Positions 7,556-15,887 of a DNA stretch of 52,413 nt are shown piece after piece (position 1 is the stretch's first letter; each line of letters opens with the position of its first letter). The notes under the pieces were generated by a model, which was not told the origin of the DNA, did no database searches, and saw nothing but the letters and a program-made list of their open reading frames with translations. The position numbers and the translations under genes were made by a program. Source of the DNA: Clostridia bacterium (GTDB taxonomy: Bacteria; Bacillota_A; Clostridia; Oscillospirales; Acutalibacteraceae); assembly GCA_024699005.1 (NCBI GenBank), contig JAILQN010000103.1, forward strand, positions 1-52,413, read 5' to 3'.

Positions 7556-8839
7556 TTACTCTTCGGTGATAACGGTGATGCCGTCTATAATTGCATCAAA
7601 ATACGGGGCGGATCTGTACTCAGACTCGTGGAAATAACCGTCTTTGACGGCTTCTGTTTCATGGACAAAGTCAGCATCGCTGTCAACATCCGCCAGGTAA
7701 GTGTCAAGAGCAGCGCCGTTTACAGTGAATGTGGAAGTGTCGAATACGTTCAGAGTACCAGCCTCGATGAGAGCTTTGATCTCATCGATCTTTTCCTGTG
7801 TGCCGGCAGCTGCGACATCCTCGTTAAGCTCTGCAAGTTCGACGGAACCTGTGGCGATGGTGCCTGTCCAGTCAGTGGCAATTTCACCGCCGTTGACAAC
7901 GGTATTAATGCAATACTCATAGTAGGGAGCCCAGTTGATCCTGGAGGAAATGATGTAGGTGGTGGGGCCTGCCTGCTTCGTGCTGCCGTTGTAGGAAACG
8001 TTGGGGATACCCGCCTCTTCACAGGCTGTGGGAGCGCCGAGTGAATCTGCATGCTGGCTGATAAGGACACAGCCGTTCTGAATAAGATAGTTGGCTTTTT
8101 CTTTTTCTATACTCTCGTCATACCATGTACCGGTATATACGACATCCATAGTGGCGGTGGGGCAGATGCTTTTTGCTCCAAGGTAGAAAGATGTGTAGCC
8201 GGAAATAACCTCAGCATAAGGATGAGCGGCCACATAACCGATCTTCGCGCCGTCCTCAGCGATCGTACCGTTCTCGATAAGTTCGTTGAGCTTCATGCCG
8301 GCAGCTACGCCCGCAAGGAATCTGCCCTCATAGATAGCGGCAAAAGCGTTGTGATAGTTGGCAACACCCTCGGTATGGGCTTTTGTGCCGGTAGCATGGC
8401 AGAACTGGACATCGGGGAACTCGATAGCCGCCTGAAGCATATAATCCTCATGACCGAAGGAATCGGCGAAGATAAGGTTGCAGCCTTCTTCAACAAGGTC
8501 ACAGGCAGTTTCGTAGCATTCACTGCTCTCATCAACATTGTCTACGATTTTAACCTGATCGTCCGAAAGACCGAGTTTGGCCTGTACTTCCTCCATGCTG
8601 TCGATGAAGTTCTTGTCATAGGTAGAGTTCTTATCGTGCAGGCAGATAAGACCGATTTTAAGCCCTGCGAGAGCGTCCTCATCGGCAGGAGCCGCAGTTG
8701 CGGCAACAGCTGCGGGAGCAGCGTTGGATGCGCCCTCTGATTCGTCCTCTGTGCCGGGAGCGCCGCCGCAGGCTGCGAACAGGGCAACTACCATAACGAC
8801 CGAGAGGACAAGACCAATTAATTTAAGTGCTTTTCTCAT
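7556..8839 (-). CDS. BMP-family substrate-binding lipoprotein
   Basis: A 427-residue lipoprotein of the basic membrane protein (BMP/PnrA) family, which binds purine nucleosides in the systems studied. A lipoprotein signal peptide ends in the lipobox LFAAC (Cys about residue 24), followed by an Ala/Glu/Asp-rich linker. Family stretches include KIGLICLHDKNSTYDKNF, FADSFGHEDYM, and GRFLAGVAAGM. The start at 8839 has GGAGG 8 bases upstream; an in-frame ATG five codons earlier overlaps that ribosome site. The gene opens the transporter part of the operon and lies downstream of xpt on the same strand. The exact ligand is inferred, not shown. Confidence 0.93.
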   Translation of the reverse strand: MRKALKLIGLVLSVVMVVALFAACGGAPGTEDESEGASNAAPAAVAATAAPADEDALAGLKIGLICLHDKNSTYDKNFIDSMEEVQAKLGLSDDQVKIVDNVDESSECYETACDLVEEGCNLIFADSFGHEDYMLQAAIEFPDVQFCHATGTKAHTEGVANYHNAFAAIYEGRFLAGVAAGMKLNELIENGTIAEDGAKIGYVAAHPYAEVISGYTSFYLGAKSICPTATMDVVYTGTWYDESIEKEKANYLIQNGCVLISQHADSLGAPTACEEAGIPNVSYNGSTKQAGPTTYIISSRINWAPYYEYCINTVVNGGEIATDWTGTIATGSVELAELNEDVAAAGTQEKIDEIKALIEAGTLNVFDTSTFTVNGAALDTYLADVDSDADFVHETEAVKDGYFHESEYRSAPYFDAIIDGITVITEE

Positions 8840-8872
8840 TTTGATTTCCTCCATTAAAAATGGTAAAATATG

Positions 8873-8894
8873 TTTTACGGAAATTCCGTTAAAA
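8873..8894. promoter_or_regulatory. Short palindrome upstream of the lipoprotein gene
   Basis: ACGGAA-A-TTCCGT with flanking TTTT and TTAAAA arms forms a near-perfect palindrome about 35 bases before the lipoprotein start. It could be an operator or a weak terminator stem after xpt. No T tract of note follows. No clear promoter was found between it and xpt. Confidence 0.35.
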
Positions 8895-8928
8895 CCTGAG
8901 TGATCAGGGATCAGTGGTCAGGGATCAA
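8894..8928. repeat. Heptameric tandem array (CAG phase)
   Basis: Five 7-base units in perfect register: ACCTGAG, TGATCAG, GGATCAG, TGGTCAG, GGATCAA. It lies in the 124-base gap between xpt and the lipoprotein gene. It belongs to the set of period-7 arrays found across the window. Confidence 0.8.
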
Positions 8929-8963
8929 AAAACCGTCAAACCCTTTATCTGTATCCCTTTTAT

Positions 8964-9572
8964 CTACTGAGTATTATCTGATAACTGCTGCCTGAATCTG
9001 ATCTCGCAGTTATCCATACTCTCTATGACAGCGAGCGATCGGACATCCACGCCGGCGGCTTTAAGGAGCCCTTCGCCCCTCTGGAATCCCTTTGTTATCG
9101 CGATCCCGACGCCTTCCACGACGGCGCCTGCCTGATCACAGACAGACTTGAGCCCCAGAACGGCCTGCCCCTCGGCAAGAAAATCGTCTATTATAAGGAC
9201 ATGGTCGCCCGGACCGATATATTTTGAAGATACCGCGATTTCGGTTGTCTTGCCTTTGGTAAAAGAAAAAACCTCAGCTGTATAGACGCCCGAACCGACA
9301 TTTTTGTGCTGACCTTTTTTTGCAAAAACCAGCGGACAGCCGAACTGTTCCGCAACGTAGCACGCTATGGCTATTCCAGACGCCTCGACAGTGAGGACTT
9401 TATTGATTATATTCTGCTTGTCTTTGAAAAGTTCATAGAACTCCCGCCCCATTTCACACAGGAGCTTGACGTCAATCTGATGATTCAGAAAATTGTCGAC
9501 TTTGAGGATATTGCCGGGCAAAACTGTCCCGTTTTCAAGAATCCTGCGTTCAAGACAATTCACATGAATCAC
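8964..9572 (-). CDS. xpt: Xanthine phosphoribosyltransferase
   Basis: Converts xanthine and PRPP to XMP in purine salvage. The 202-residue protein matches the Xpt type I PRTase: LKVDNFLNHQID near the N-terminus, VEASGIAIA, and the PRPP-binding loop VLIIDDFLAEGQA. The start (ATG at 9570-9572) has AAAGGG 8 bases upstream. It adds a few residues relative to the Bacillus protein. A good promoter lies at 9594-9622 and no strong terminator separates it from the BMP-type transporter downstream, so uptake and salvage of purines are probably co-transcribed. The leader is short, and I found no purine riboswitch in it. Confidence 0.94.
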   Translation of the reverse strand: MIHVNCLERRILENGTVLPGNILKVDNFLNHQIDVKLLCEMGREFYELFKDKQNIINKVLTVEASGIAIACYVAEQFGCPLVFAKKGQHKNVGSGVYTAEVFSFTKGKTTEIAVSSKYIGPGDHVLIIDDFLAEGQAVLGLKSVCDQAGAVVEGVGIAITKGFQRGEGLLKAAGVDVRSLAVIESMDNCEIRFRQQLSDNTQ

Positions 9573-9593
9573 ACCCTTTCGTAAGACAAAATC

Positions 9594-9622
9594 ATTATAT
9601 ATTCGCTTTTTACATATTTCAA
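9594..9622 (-). promoter_or_regulatory. Promoter of xpt
   Basis: On the minus strand TTGAAA (9617-9622), a 17-base spacer and TATAAT (9594-9599). The predicted transcript starts about 15 bases before the xpt start codon, so there is no room for a leader riboswitch. Confidence 0.75.
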
Positions 9623-9710
9623 TTACAAAATTGTAAACTTTGCCGTTTGCGGGTTTATTTCTATGTTTTAAACAAAAAAGAACCTTTTTATAACCAAACT
9701 TTCAAACTGC

Positions 9711-9739
9711 TTGACATCTCGGTTAAAATATTGTATCAT
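9711..9739 (+). promoter_or_regulatory. Promoter of the first dockerin gene
   Basis: TTGACA (9711-9716), 17-base spacer, TATCAT (9734-9739). It lies about 50 bases before the start of the 819-residue dockerin protein, in an AT-rich divergent region shared with xpt. Confidence 0.8.
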
Positions 9740-9791
9740 ATGGTTAATTGTTGAAAAACAATAATATTTCCGGAAAGGATATGGTTAATCA

Positions 9792-12251
9792 ATGAAAATG
9801 TCCAAACGTGTTTTGGCGATCACACTCTCCCTTGTTATGATGATATCGCTTATACCGATGTCGTTCGGCGCAAAGGCAGACAGAAAGACGGCTTCGGTAG
9901 AGGAGTATATCTCTCCTGCCAATCTCGGAGTGGTAGCTGAAACCCTCCTGAAAGACTTAGGCGTAAGAGCCAAGAAATTCGCTCCCGCCGCGCTGGCTCT
10001 TGTTTTCAAACTCGCCGGGCCCATGAAGGAGCAGGCCGCGGCGGACGGTATAGAAGACGCTTATACCGCCAGCACCGAAGAGCTTTGTAAATCCCTTATC
10101 AAATTTGCCGACGCAAAGCTCGCCGAACTTAACCTGAACGGTCAGATCGGTTCCTACTCCGGCCTTATCGGCGCTCTGGGAATCGACGTCAAGGATCTTA
10201 ACAGTGTAAACGGCATCTTTACCGCCCTTTATACCGCTCTCAACAAGACCATCAACAACTCCCGTACATGGGGCGATCTTGCCGATCTGAACGAGAAATC
10301 TCTCGGAAGGACGTCCGGCAGGAACACCGTCGTCATGCAGACCACCGATAAGGTCGCGACACCCAACTACGATATGCTCAACGGTCTGTTCGGCTTCCTG
10401 TCCGACAACGCCGCCGTTATAGGCAGAGTCGTATCCAAGGGGCTCAACCTCGGTTCGATCAACGGCACAATAAAGACTTTCGCAAAGATAGACGCCGAAG
10501 ATCTTGTCAACGGCTATATCAAGAACCTGCCCGCCATTCTCAAAGAGCTTGTCTATGACAATCTGCTTGCCGAAAAGAATGAGGACGGCGATCCCACTCC
10601 CGCATATGCAGACAGCGCTTACAAGGCTTACACAATCGACGAGCTGCTTGCCTCCGCTCTTATCAATCTTGTAAACACCGGCAACAGCAAAGGCGGTGTC
10701 GTTCCGCAGGCAGAAGCGAAAGCCGCAACAGGCATGACTCTCTATCAGCTGATAGGCGCTTATGCGGACAAGGCCATAGCCAATTTCGCCATCGATCCCC
10801 TCAACAACAATCTGAAGGAAGTTATTGCCAACGCCATTTCCGGCGACCAGGAGCTCAAGGCCACAGTCGAAAAGATCCTCAACATGGATTACAAGTTCAC
10901 TGATAAGACCTTCAACTTTGCTTCTTATGCACAGAGCGGACTGTTCGAGAACCTGAACAACATCCTCGTCACCATTCTCAACACAATGCTCACCGACAGC
11001 GCAAAGAAAGCTGTAGCTCTTGAGGCAGGCGATAATTCCAAGCTGACCTCCAACCTTACAAAAGCCTGCAAATTCGCCCTTACGACTCTTGCCGGCTATA
11101 AGGGCGGCGATATCGGCGGTTTCGACTTCTCCAAGTACACCGCGGAAGCTATTGAGAAGCTGTCCCTTGAGGATATGGCTGTCAGCGTTCTGGGTCTGTT
11201 CATGAATGCCTGGTTCGGCGAGAATCTCCCGGCGAGCGCAACAACTCTTGAGCAGGTTGCAGCATGGAGCGAATACAAGGCCATCGAAAAGTTCTATTGT
11301 GCAAAGTATCCCCAGTACAAAGCTGACCTTGAAGCAAGAAAAGATCTTGTATTCAACGGCAATGAGGTCCTGACCGGCAAGTCCCAGGCTTACTGGTACA
11401 ACACCATGTGCGAGATCGGCATGGATCTTGCCGAGTGGGTGCTTGATTACATCTCCAACGAAGGCACGATCAAAAAATTCACAAAGGCCGCAGCAGGTGC
11501 AGACTGGGTCAAGAAGGCCGACAACGTCGTTGACTGGGCTCTCAACTATGTCGACGGTTTCCCGGCGATCACCGATGAGCTCAAGGCGACAGAGGCCGTT
11601 TATCCCGAGGCTGATACGTTCGTAGCCTACGGTCCCTTCTACAAGGCAAACGTTATCCTTAACGATCTGTTCCCGCTCAGCTTCATCAACGGCGCTTCCG
11701 ACGGCTACTTTGCCGTAGACGTTGAAAAACTGTTCTTCGAAAAGCTGCTGCCTTCCATCACGGACTTCACTCTTGACGATTTCGCCACCACGTTCACACA
11801 GAACGATAACAAGGACAACCCGTTCAACAAGCCGCTGCTTGAGTCTGCCGTAGGATTTATCGACAACCTGCTCTTCTCACTCTTTGAGTATGACGCACCG
11901 GACGATGGCGTAGACGTTGACAAAGCTGCCACGTACTGGAGCGCAGGCTTCAAGGGCAAAGGCAATGCCGCCGATAAGTACTATCTGAAAGCGACGGAAA
12001 CTCCCGAAAAGCTCCCGATCCCCGCGGACGAGGCACCTGACTTCACCCCCGGCGACATCGACGGCAACGGCCAGATCCTGGCTGACGACGCACGTCTTGC
12101 TCTTCGCTGCTCAGCCAAACTGGAGGTTCTTACGGATGTCCAGATGAAAGCGGCTGACGTCGACGGCAACAATCAGGTGCTCGCCGACGACGCAAGGCAG
12201 ATCCTCCGCTTCTCAGCAAAACTTCAGCAGTCGTTTGATAAGGCTGCCTGA
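9792..12251 (+). CDS. Large secreted protein with C-terminal dockerin
   Basis: An 819-residue exported protein of unknown function. Residues 1 to about 29 are a signal peptide (KRVLAITLSLVMMISLIPM core). The body (about 30-745) is rich in Ala, Leu, Asn and Lys, looks largely helical, and shows no catalytic motif I recognise. Residues about 752-812 are a dockerin pair: DIDGNGQILADDARLALR and DVDGNNQVLADDARQILR. GGAAAGGA (9772-9779) lies 13 bases before the ATG, slightly far; Met3 is an alternative start. The dockerin predicts docking to a cohesin on a scaffold or the cell surface. The protein has only one or two Cys residues. A paralogous dockerin protein follows downstream. Confidence 0.88.
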   Translation: MKMSKRVLAITLSLVMMISLIPMSFGAKADRKTASVEEYISPANLGVVAETLLKDLGVRAKKFAPAALALVFKLAGPMKEQAAADGIEDAYTASTEELCKSLIKFADAKLAELNLNGQIGSYSGLIGALGIDVKDLNSVNGIFTALYTALNKTINNSRTWGDLADLNEKSLGRTSGRNTVVMQTTDKVATPNYDMLNGLFGFLSDNAAVIGRVVSKGLNLGSINGTIKTFAKIDAEDLVNGYIKNLPAILKELVYDNLLAEKNEDGDPTPAYADSAYKAYTIDELLASALINLVNTGNSKGGVVPQAEAKAATGMTLYQLIGAYADKAIANFAIDPLNNNLKEVIANAISGDQELKATVEKILNMDYKFTDKTFNFASYAQSGLFENLNNILVTILNTMLTDSAKKAVALEAGDNSKLTSNLTKACKFALTTLAGYKGGDIGGFDFSKYTAEAIEKLSLEDMAVSVLGLFMNAWFGENLPASATTLEQVAAWSEYKAIEKFYCAKYPQYKADLEARKDLVFNGNEVLTGKSQAYWYNTMCEIGMDLAEWVLDYISNEGTIKKFTKAAAGADWVKKADNVVDWALNYVDGFPAITDELKATEAVYPEADTFVAYGPFYKANVILNDLFPLSFINGASDGYFAVDVEKLFFEKLLPSITDFTLDDFATTFTQNDNKDNPFNKPLLESAVGFIDNLLFSLFEYDAPDDGVDVDKAATYWSAGFKGKGNAADKYYLKATETPEKLPIPADEAPDFTPGDIDGNGQILADDARLALRCSAKLEVLTDVQMKAADVDGNNQVLADDARQILRFSAKLQQSFDKAA

Positions 12252-12300
12252 TAATCAGGCAACAGGAAGCAGAATGACCTGACATCTGTGACCTGTCACC
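12252..12300. repeat. Heptameric array, CAG arm plus CTG arm
   Basis: Seven units in register begin right at the stop codon: TAATCAG, GCAACAG, GAAGCAG, AATGACC, TGACATC, TGTGACC, TGTCACC. The first half carries CAG every 7 bases and the second half CTG every 7 bases on the same strand, so the two halves are partly self-complementary. Confidence 0.75.
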
Positions 12301-12310
12301 CAAAAAAGCT

Positions 12311-12346
12311 TTTCCGGAGGGGGCGTAAGCCTTCTCCGGAAAGATT
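12311..12346 (+). terminator. Terminator of the first dockerin gene
   Basis: Stem TTTCCGGAG (12311-12319) with CTCCGGAAA (12334-12342), followed by GATTTTG. The hairpin is nearly the same sequence as the one after the second dockerin gene (13881-13911). Confidence 0.75.
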
Positions 12347-12360
12347 TTGCGCAAATAATA

Positions 12361-12389
12361 TTGTAAAACCATTCCGACTATGCTAATAT
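12361..12389 (+). promoter_or_regulatory. Promoter of the second dockerin gene
   Basis: TTGTAA (12361-12366), 17-base spacer, TAATAT (12384-12389), about 40 bases before the start codon. It lies after the terminator of the upstream gene, so the two dockerin genes have separate transcripts. Confidence 0.6.
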
Positions 12390-12428
12390 ACGGAATGTTG
12401 ATCATAATATGAAACGGAGATGTAACCA

Positions 12429-13814
12429 ATGAAGCGTGTTGCGGCGATTGTTCTGACATTCATTCTGAGTCTCGATCTGCTGTATGCGATCTCTGCCGAT
12501 AAGATCAGGGCGGCAAACGGCAGTTCCGGCGCCGCCGATCCTTACGCGTTCATATATACAGGCAAACACGTCATCTCCGGTTATCAGGAGAAAAACTCCT
12601 CATATATCCCGATGTATTATCTCGGTTTTGCCACACCCATGGACGGAAGAGGATACGCGGCGGACATGATAATACCGGGTCTCAGCTTCAAAGATAATAT
12701 GGTTCCGCAGGGGATCACATATTATCCGGCAAGAAACCAGCTCCTTATTTCAGCATATTACAAAAACGTCGATGCAAATGATCCGAATCACGCCATAATA
12801 AAAGCAAACGAAAGACCCAGCGTTATTTTCGCGATAAATTTTGCCACCGGAAAGCTGGAAGCGGTTTATAATCTTTACAAATCAAACAGCAATGCCTCCT
12901 ATTCCCACGTAAGCGGTATCGCTGTTTCTCAGAACTGTCTGTATATCACAAACGGAAGCAAAATAGCATATGTTTCGCTTGACGCCCTGGACGCCGGAAC
13001 CGGAACTCAAAAAAATCTTTACTTCACCGGCAGCTTCGATTTCAAACCTTATTTAAACACTTCAAGCGCTTATCTCAGCTTTTCCCAAGGTACGCTCTGG
13101 ACAGGTAACTTTTTTGATGAATCAACGTCGGGGCTGAACGTCCCCGCTGCCGACGGAGTTAATTCCCGTGTTATCGGCTACAGCCTCAAAGGGAGCGATT
13201 ACCGCTCTGAAATCGCAAATCTGTTAAAAGACGGAAAAGTCCGCAAGCCGGATCATATCGTCGACCTGCCGGACGGAATAAAACACATACAAGGCGCCGT
13301 TGTTGCAGATGATACGTTGTTTCTGAGCGCTTCTTACAGCAGAATAGATGCCGGGGATCTGTACTACGCGCCGCTGATACTCGCGGAAGTATATTCGGAT
13401 CCGGCTGACTACAAAAGAGTCGCTGCATTGCCTATGACCGAAAATCTGGCGGTGATCGACGGTTATCTGTATTCGGTAACGGAGAGCGCGGCATGGTTTT
13501 TCCATGGCTACACACCGACATTTGTCTCAAACTCCCCGACCGACGTCATATGGCGCATAGACTACAGAAAAATACAGAATAATGACGTGCCGACGGACGA
13601 AGACCGGGCGGAAGGAGACGTTGACGGCGACGGTCAGATCCTTGCGGAGGACGCGCGTCTTGCTCTCCGTTTTTCCGCCGGTCTTGAGTATCTTGATGAA
13701 CCGGCGCAGACAGCCGCCGACGTTGACGGCAGCGGGCTGGTCCTTGCCGACGACGCAAGGCAGATCCTCAGATACTCCGCAATGCTGCAGCATGAATTTG
13801 AGAAGACGTATTGA
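12429..13814 (+). CDS. Secreted protein with C-terminal dockerin, propeller-like
   Basis: A 461-residue exported protein. The signal peptide spans about residues 1-22. The body (about 35-385) contains repeated short beta-rich stretches such as QGITYYPARNQLLISAYY, SHVSGIAVSQNCLYITN and AVIDGYLYSVTESA, which suggests a beta-propeller-like fold, inferred only. The end (about 395-455) is a dockerin pair: DVDGDGQILAEDARLALR and DVDGSGLVLADDARQILR. CGGAGA (12415-12420) precedes the ATG. No catalytic motif is recognised. It shares dockerin type, 3' heptad array and terminator with the gene upstream, so the two probably carry duplicated 3' modules. The dockerins would direct both proteins to the same cohesin class. 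Confidence 0.87.
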   Translation: MKRVAAIVLTFILSLDLLYAISADKIRAANGSSGAADPYAFIYTGKHVISGYQEKNSSYIPMYYLGFATPMDGRGYAADMIIPGLSFKDNMVPQGITYYPARNQLLISAYYKNVDANDPNHAIIKANERPSVIFAINFATGKLEAVYNLYKSNSNASYSHVSGIAVSQNCLYITNGSKIAYVSLDALDAGTGTQKNLYFTGSFDFKPYLNTSSAYLSFSQGTLWTGNFFDESTSGLNVPAADGVNSRVIGYSLKGSDYRSEIANLLKDGKVRKPDHIVDLPDGIKHIQGAVVADDTLFLSASYSRIDAGDLYYAPLILAEVYSDPADYKRVAALPMTENLAVIDGYLYSVTESAAWFFHGYTPTFVSNSPTDVIWRIDYRKIQNNDVPTDEDRAEGDVDGDGQILAEDARLALRFSAGLEYLDEPAQTAADVDGSGLVLADDARQILRYSAMLQHEFEKTY

Positions 13815-13868
13815 TTAAGGCATCAGACGGCAGGCTGAAGGAATCAGACAACAGCCACCTGTCACCTG
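13813..13868. repeat. Heptameric array, CAG arm plus CTG arm
   Basis: Eight units start at the stop codon of the dockerin gene: GATTAAG, GCATCAG, ACGGCAG, GCTGAAG, GAATCAG, ACAACAG, CCACCTG, TCACCTG. CAG phase switches to CTG phase near the end, as in the array at 12252-12300. Confidence 0.75.
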
Positions 13869-13880
13869 AAGACAAATACT

Positions 13881-13911
13881 ATCCGGAGGGGGCGAAAGCC
13901 TCCTCCGGGGA
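13881..13911. terminator. Terminator between convergent dockerin gene and rsfS
   Basis: Stem CCGGAGG (13883-13889) with CCTCCGG (13902-13908) and an inner GGC/GCC pair; followed by GGATTTATT on plus and ATAGTATTTG on minus. It can end both the second dockerin gene and the long minus-strand housekeeping operon. Confidence 0.7.
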
Positions 13912-13954
13912 TTTATTATCTTACAACGTATCCGGCAATGCCGGAGGCAACCTG

Positions 13955-14314
13955 TTACTCCCCGACGATCGCTGCGACGTCGATATGTTTCGCGTCCTGC
14001 CAGAGTCTTTCAAGATTATAGAATTCGCGCTGGTCGGGCGTGAATATGTGGATAACCACGGAACCGTAATCAAGCAGTATCCAGCCTGATGTCTTACCCT
14101 CTATCCCGCGGGGCTCTATCCCCTCTTTGGAGAGAGCGTCCTCCACGTCATCCGCCAGCGAGCGGACGTGCGTGCTTGAAGTGCCGCTTGCGATGATAAA
14201 GCAGTCGGCTATTATAGTGAGCTCTGTCACCTCGAAGGCGACTATATCTATAGCCTTTTTCTTATCGAGTATTCTTATAGCCTGTTCAGATAATTGTAAC
14301 GTATCCTTATCCAT
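13955..14314 (-). CDS. rsfS: Ribosomal silencing factor RsfS
   Basis: RsfS binds L14 on the large ribosomal subunit and blocks joining of the subunits under starvation. The 119-residue length is normal. Family stretches are seen: IDIVAFEVTELTIIADCFII, SGTSSTHVRSLADDVE, and GWILLDYGSVVIHIFTPDQR. GGAGG lies 5 bases before the ATG. It overlaps the yqeK stop by 8 bases and is the last gene of the operon. Confidence 0.96.
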   Translation of the reverse strand: MDKDTLQLSEQAIRILDKKKAIDIVAFEVTELTIIADCFIIASGTSSTHVRSLADDVEDALSKEGIEPRGIEGKTSGWILLDYGSVVIHIFTPDQREFYNLERLWQDAKHIDVAAIVGE

Positions 14315-14888
14315 TTTTTCCTCCGAGAATAATATCGTTATATGCCGCTATAGTGTCCGGGTGGATCGCGCGTCTGCGCTGCGCCAGCTCGTCAATAGTA
14401 TAACCGAGACCGTAGAGCATAGCTTCCTCCAGGCTTTTTTCCGCCTTCTCGCGCATCACGTCAACGTCGTCGTAATCCCTGTCGGCAGAGATGAAATCAG
14501 CTATGAAAAGTATTTTTTCACAAAGTTCCATTCCCGCCCGTCCGGTGGTGTGGTAACGTATCGGCATGATTATCTCCGGATCGGTTATCCCCAGAACGGA
14601 CCGTACGTATACCGAACCGGTAATGGCGTGCCATAGCTTCGGCGCACGTTTTTCCAACGTGGTCAGCGCGATGCCGTAACGGTCGCAGAATTCGGACGTG
14701 TCGCTCTCGTTGGCCTCTTTCATGATATCGTGCAGCAGACCCGCCGTATATGCCTTTTCAGGGTCGCCGCCGTACTTCTCCGCAAGCCGCTTCGCGCTCT
14801 TCGCCACACATTTGGAGTGGAACACCCTGTATTCGGAGAGGTGTTCCTCCAGGAGCGAAACGTAATCATTGTATGTTTTCGTATCCAT
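14307..14888 (-). CDS. yqeK: HD-domain hydrolase YqeK (Ap4A hydrolase type)
   Basis: YqeK proteins are HD-fold hydrolases; characterised members cleave diadenosine tetraphosphate symmetrically to two ADP. The 193-residue protein shows the metal-binding set: RVFHSKCV, GLLHDIMKE, LWHAITGSV and PIRYHTTG. It sits between nadD and rsfS, the usual Firmicute order, and overlaps nadD by 23 bases. Confidence 0.93.
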   Translation of the reverse strand: MDTKTYNDYVSLLEEHLSEYRVFHSKCVAKSAKRLAEKYGGDPEKAYTAGLLHDIMKEANESDTSEFCDRYGIALTTLEKRAPKLWHAITGSVYVRSVLGITDPEIIMPIRYHTTGRAGMELCEKILFIADFISADRDYDDVDVMREKAEKSLEEAMLYGLGYTIDELAQRRRAIHPDTIAAYNDIILGGKNG

Positions 14889-15477
14889 ATAGTTTGTTTC
14901 CGATAATATAATCGCTTACAGCCGGCTCAAGATACTCTGAAGTATCGCCGCCCGAACCGATCAACGAACGGATCGCGGTAGAGCTGATCACATAAGGCTC
15001 GGTGTTTATGATATCCACGTTGTCTGTACTGCCGAACAGCCGGAGACAGTATTCATGAAGGACATCGTACTCTTCGTCATAATCTCTCGGAACCGTACAG
15101 AGCCTGCACATATCCGCGATCTCGCGGAACCGGTACCAATGCTCGAACCAGAGAAACATATCCGATCCCATGATCAGTGTAAATTCTGCTTCGGGATGTG
15201 CTGTTTTAAGTTCACAAAGGGTATCGAAGGTATAACTTCTGCCGCCCCGCTTTATCTCGGTATCGCTGACACTGTAATACGGTTCGGAAAACGTCAGCTC
15301 GCACATTCTGATTCTGTGCAGCGGGTCGATATTCCCGTTATCGGACTTCTGCGGGGAGATATTCGACGGTATCAGTATTATCCCGTCAAGCCCCAAAGCC
15401 TCCCTAGCGGTCTCGGCAAGCCTTTTATGCCCCTTATGCGGCGGATTGAATGCCCCGCCGAAGATACCGAGCCTCAT
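14866..15477 (-). CDS. nadD: Nicotinate-nucleotide adenylyltransferase
   Basis: Makes nicotinate adenine dinucleotide from NaMN and ATP in NAD synthesis. The 203-residue protein begins with the nucleotidyltransferase motif GIFGGAFNPPHKGH and ends with YVISSTAIRSLIG, the ISSTxIR motif of the family. Its ATG overlaps the yhbY stop by 4 bases. AAGGA directly abuts the start codon, so translation probably relies on coupling. Confidence 0.96.
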   Translation of the reverse strand: MRLGIFGGAFNPPHKGHKRLAETAREALGLDGIILIPSNISPQKSDNGNIDPLHRIRMCELTFSEPYYSVSDTEIKRGGRSYTFDTLCELKTAHPEAEFTLIMGSDMFLWFEHWYRFREIADMCRLCTVPRDYDEEYDVLHEYCLRLFGSTDNVDIINTEPYVISSTAIRSLIGSGGDTSEYLEPAVSDYIIGNKLYGYENIQ

Positions 15478-15887
15478 TCCTTCGCACCGCGTTTGCGCTC
15501 GTTGCGCTCCGCCTTGCGTTCGGCGGCTGTCCGGCGCTTCATAGCGTCCGTCGAACGTTTTTTATCCCGTATATACGGGTAGGCGGGAGCTGCGCTGCGC
15601 TTCTCCGGTTTTTTGTGCAGCTCCGGGTTAAGGCGGTAAAGCACCACTACCCCGCCGATGATCTGTATGACTTCTGCGTTTGTACGCGCAGCGACAGCAT
15701 CCGCCGCCTCCCGCGCGGAGACGGGCGAAGTGTCGAGCAGAAGCTTGAATTTTATCAGTTCACGTTTTTTAAGCGCGCCTTCGACCTGGTCTATAAACGC
15801 GTCGGATATTCCGCCTTTTCCGATCTGGAACAGCGGCTCCAGTCCGTTTGCCTGAGCCCGGAAAGCCGCCCTCTCTTTTCCTGTCAT
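15474..15887 (-). CDS. yhbY: YhbY-family RNA-binding protein (CRM domain)
   Basis: A 137-residue protein with a CRM fold linked to assembly of the large ribosomal subunit. Conserved stretches are ANGLEPLFQIGKGGISD, the GKGG loop, and AEVIQIIGGVVVLYR. The last 40 residues (from about 98) are an extra Lys/Arg/Ala-rich basic tail not needed for the fold, perhaps for RNA contact. It overlaps rdgB by 4 bases (ATGA). Confidence 0.93.
   Translation of the reverse strand: MTGKERAAFRAQANGLEPLFQIGKGGISDAFIDQVEGALKKRELIKFKLLLDTSPVSAREAADAVAARTNAEVIQIIGGVVVLYRLNPELHKKPEKRSAAPAYPYIRDKKRSTDAMKRRTAAERKAERNERKRGAKE

Noticed and set aside
8873..8894. Palindrome as a firm terminator of xpt
   Set aside because: Stem of only 6 pairs with a one-base centre and no following T tract; kept only as a possible operator.
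9573..9660. Purine riboswitch upstream of xpt
   Set aside because: Looked for because Bacillus xpt has one. The conserved loop sequences are absent and the predicted transcript start is only about 15 bases before the start codon.
12252..12300. CRISPR array
   Set aside because: Repeat units are 7 bases with no spacers and vary from unit to unit; no cas genes are present.
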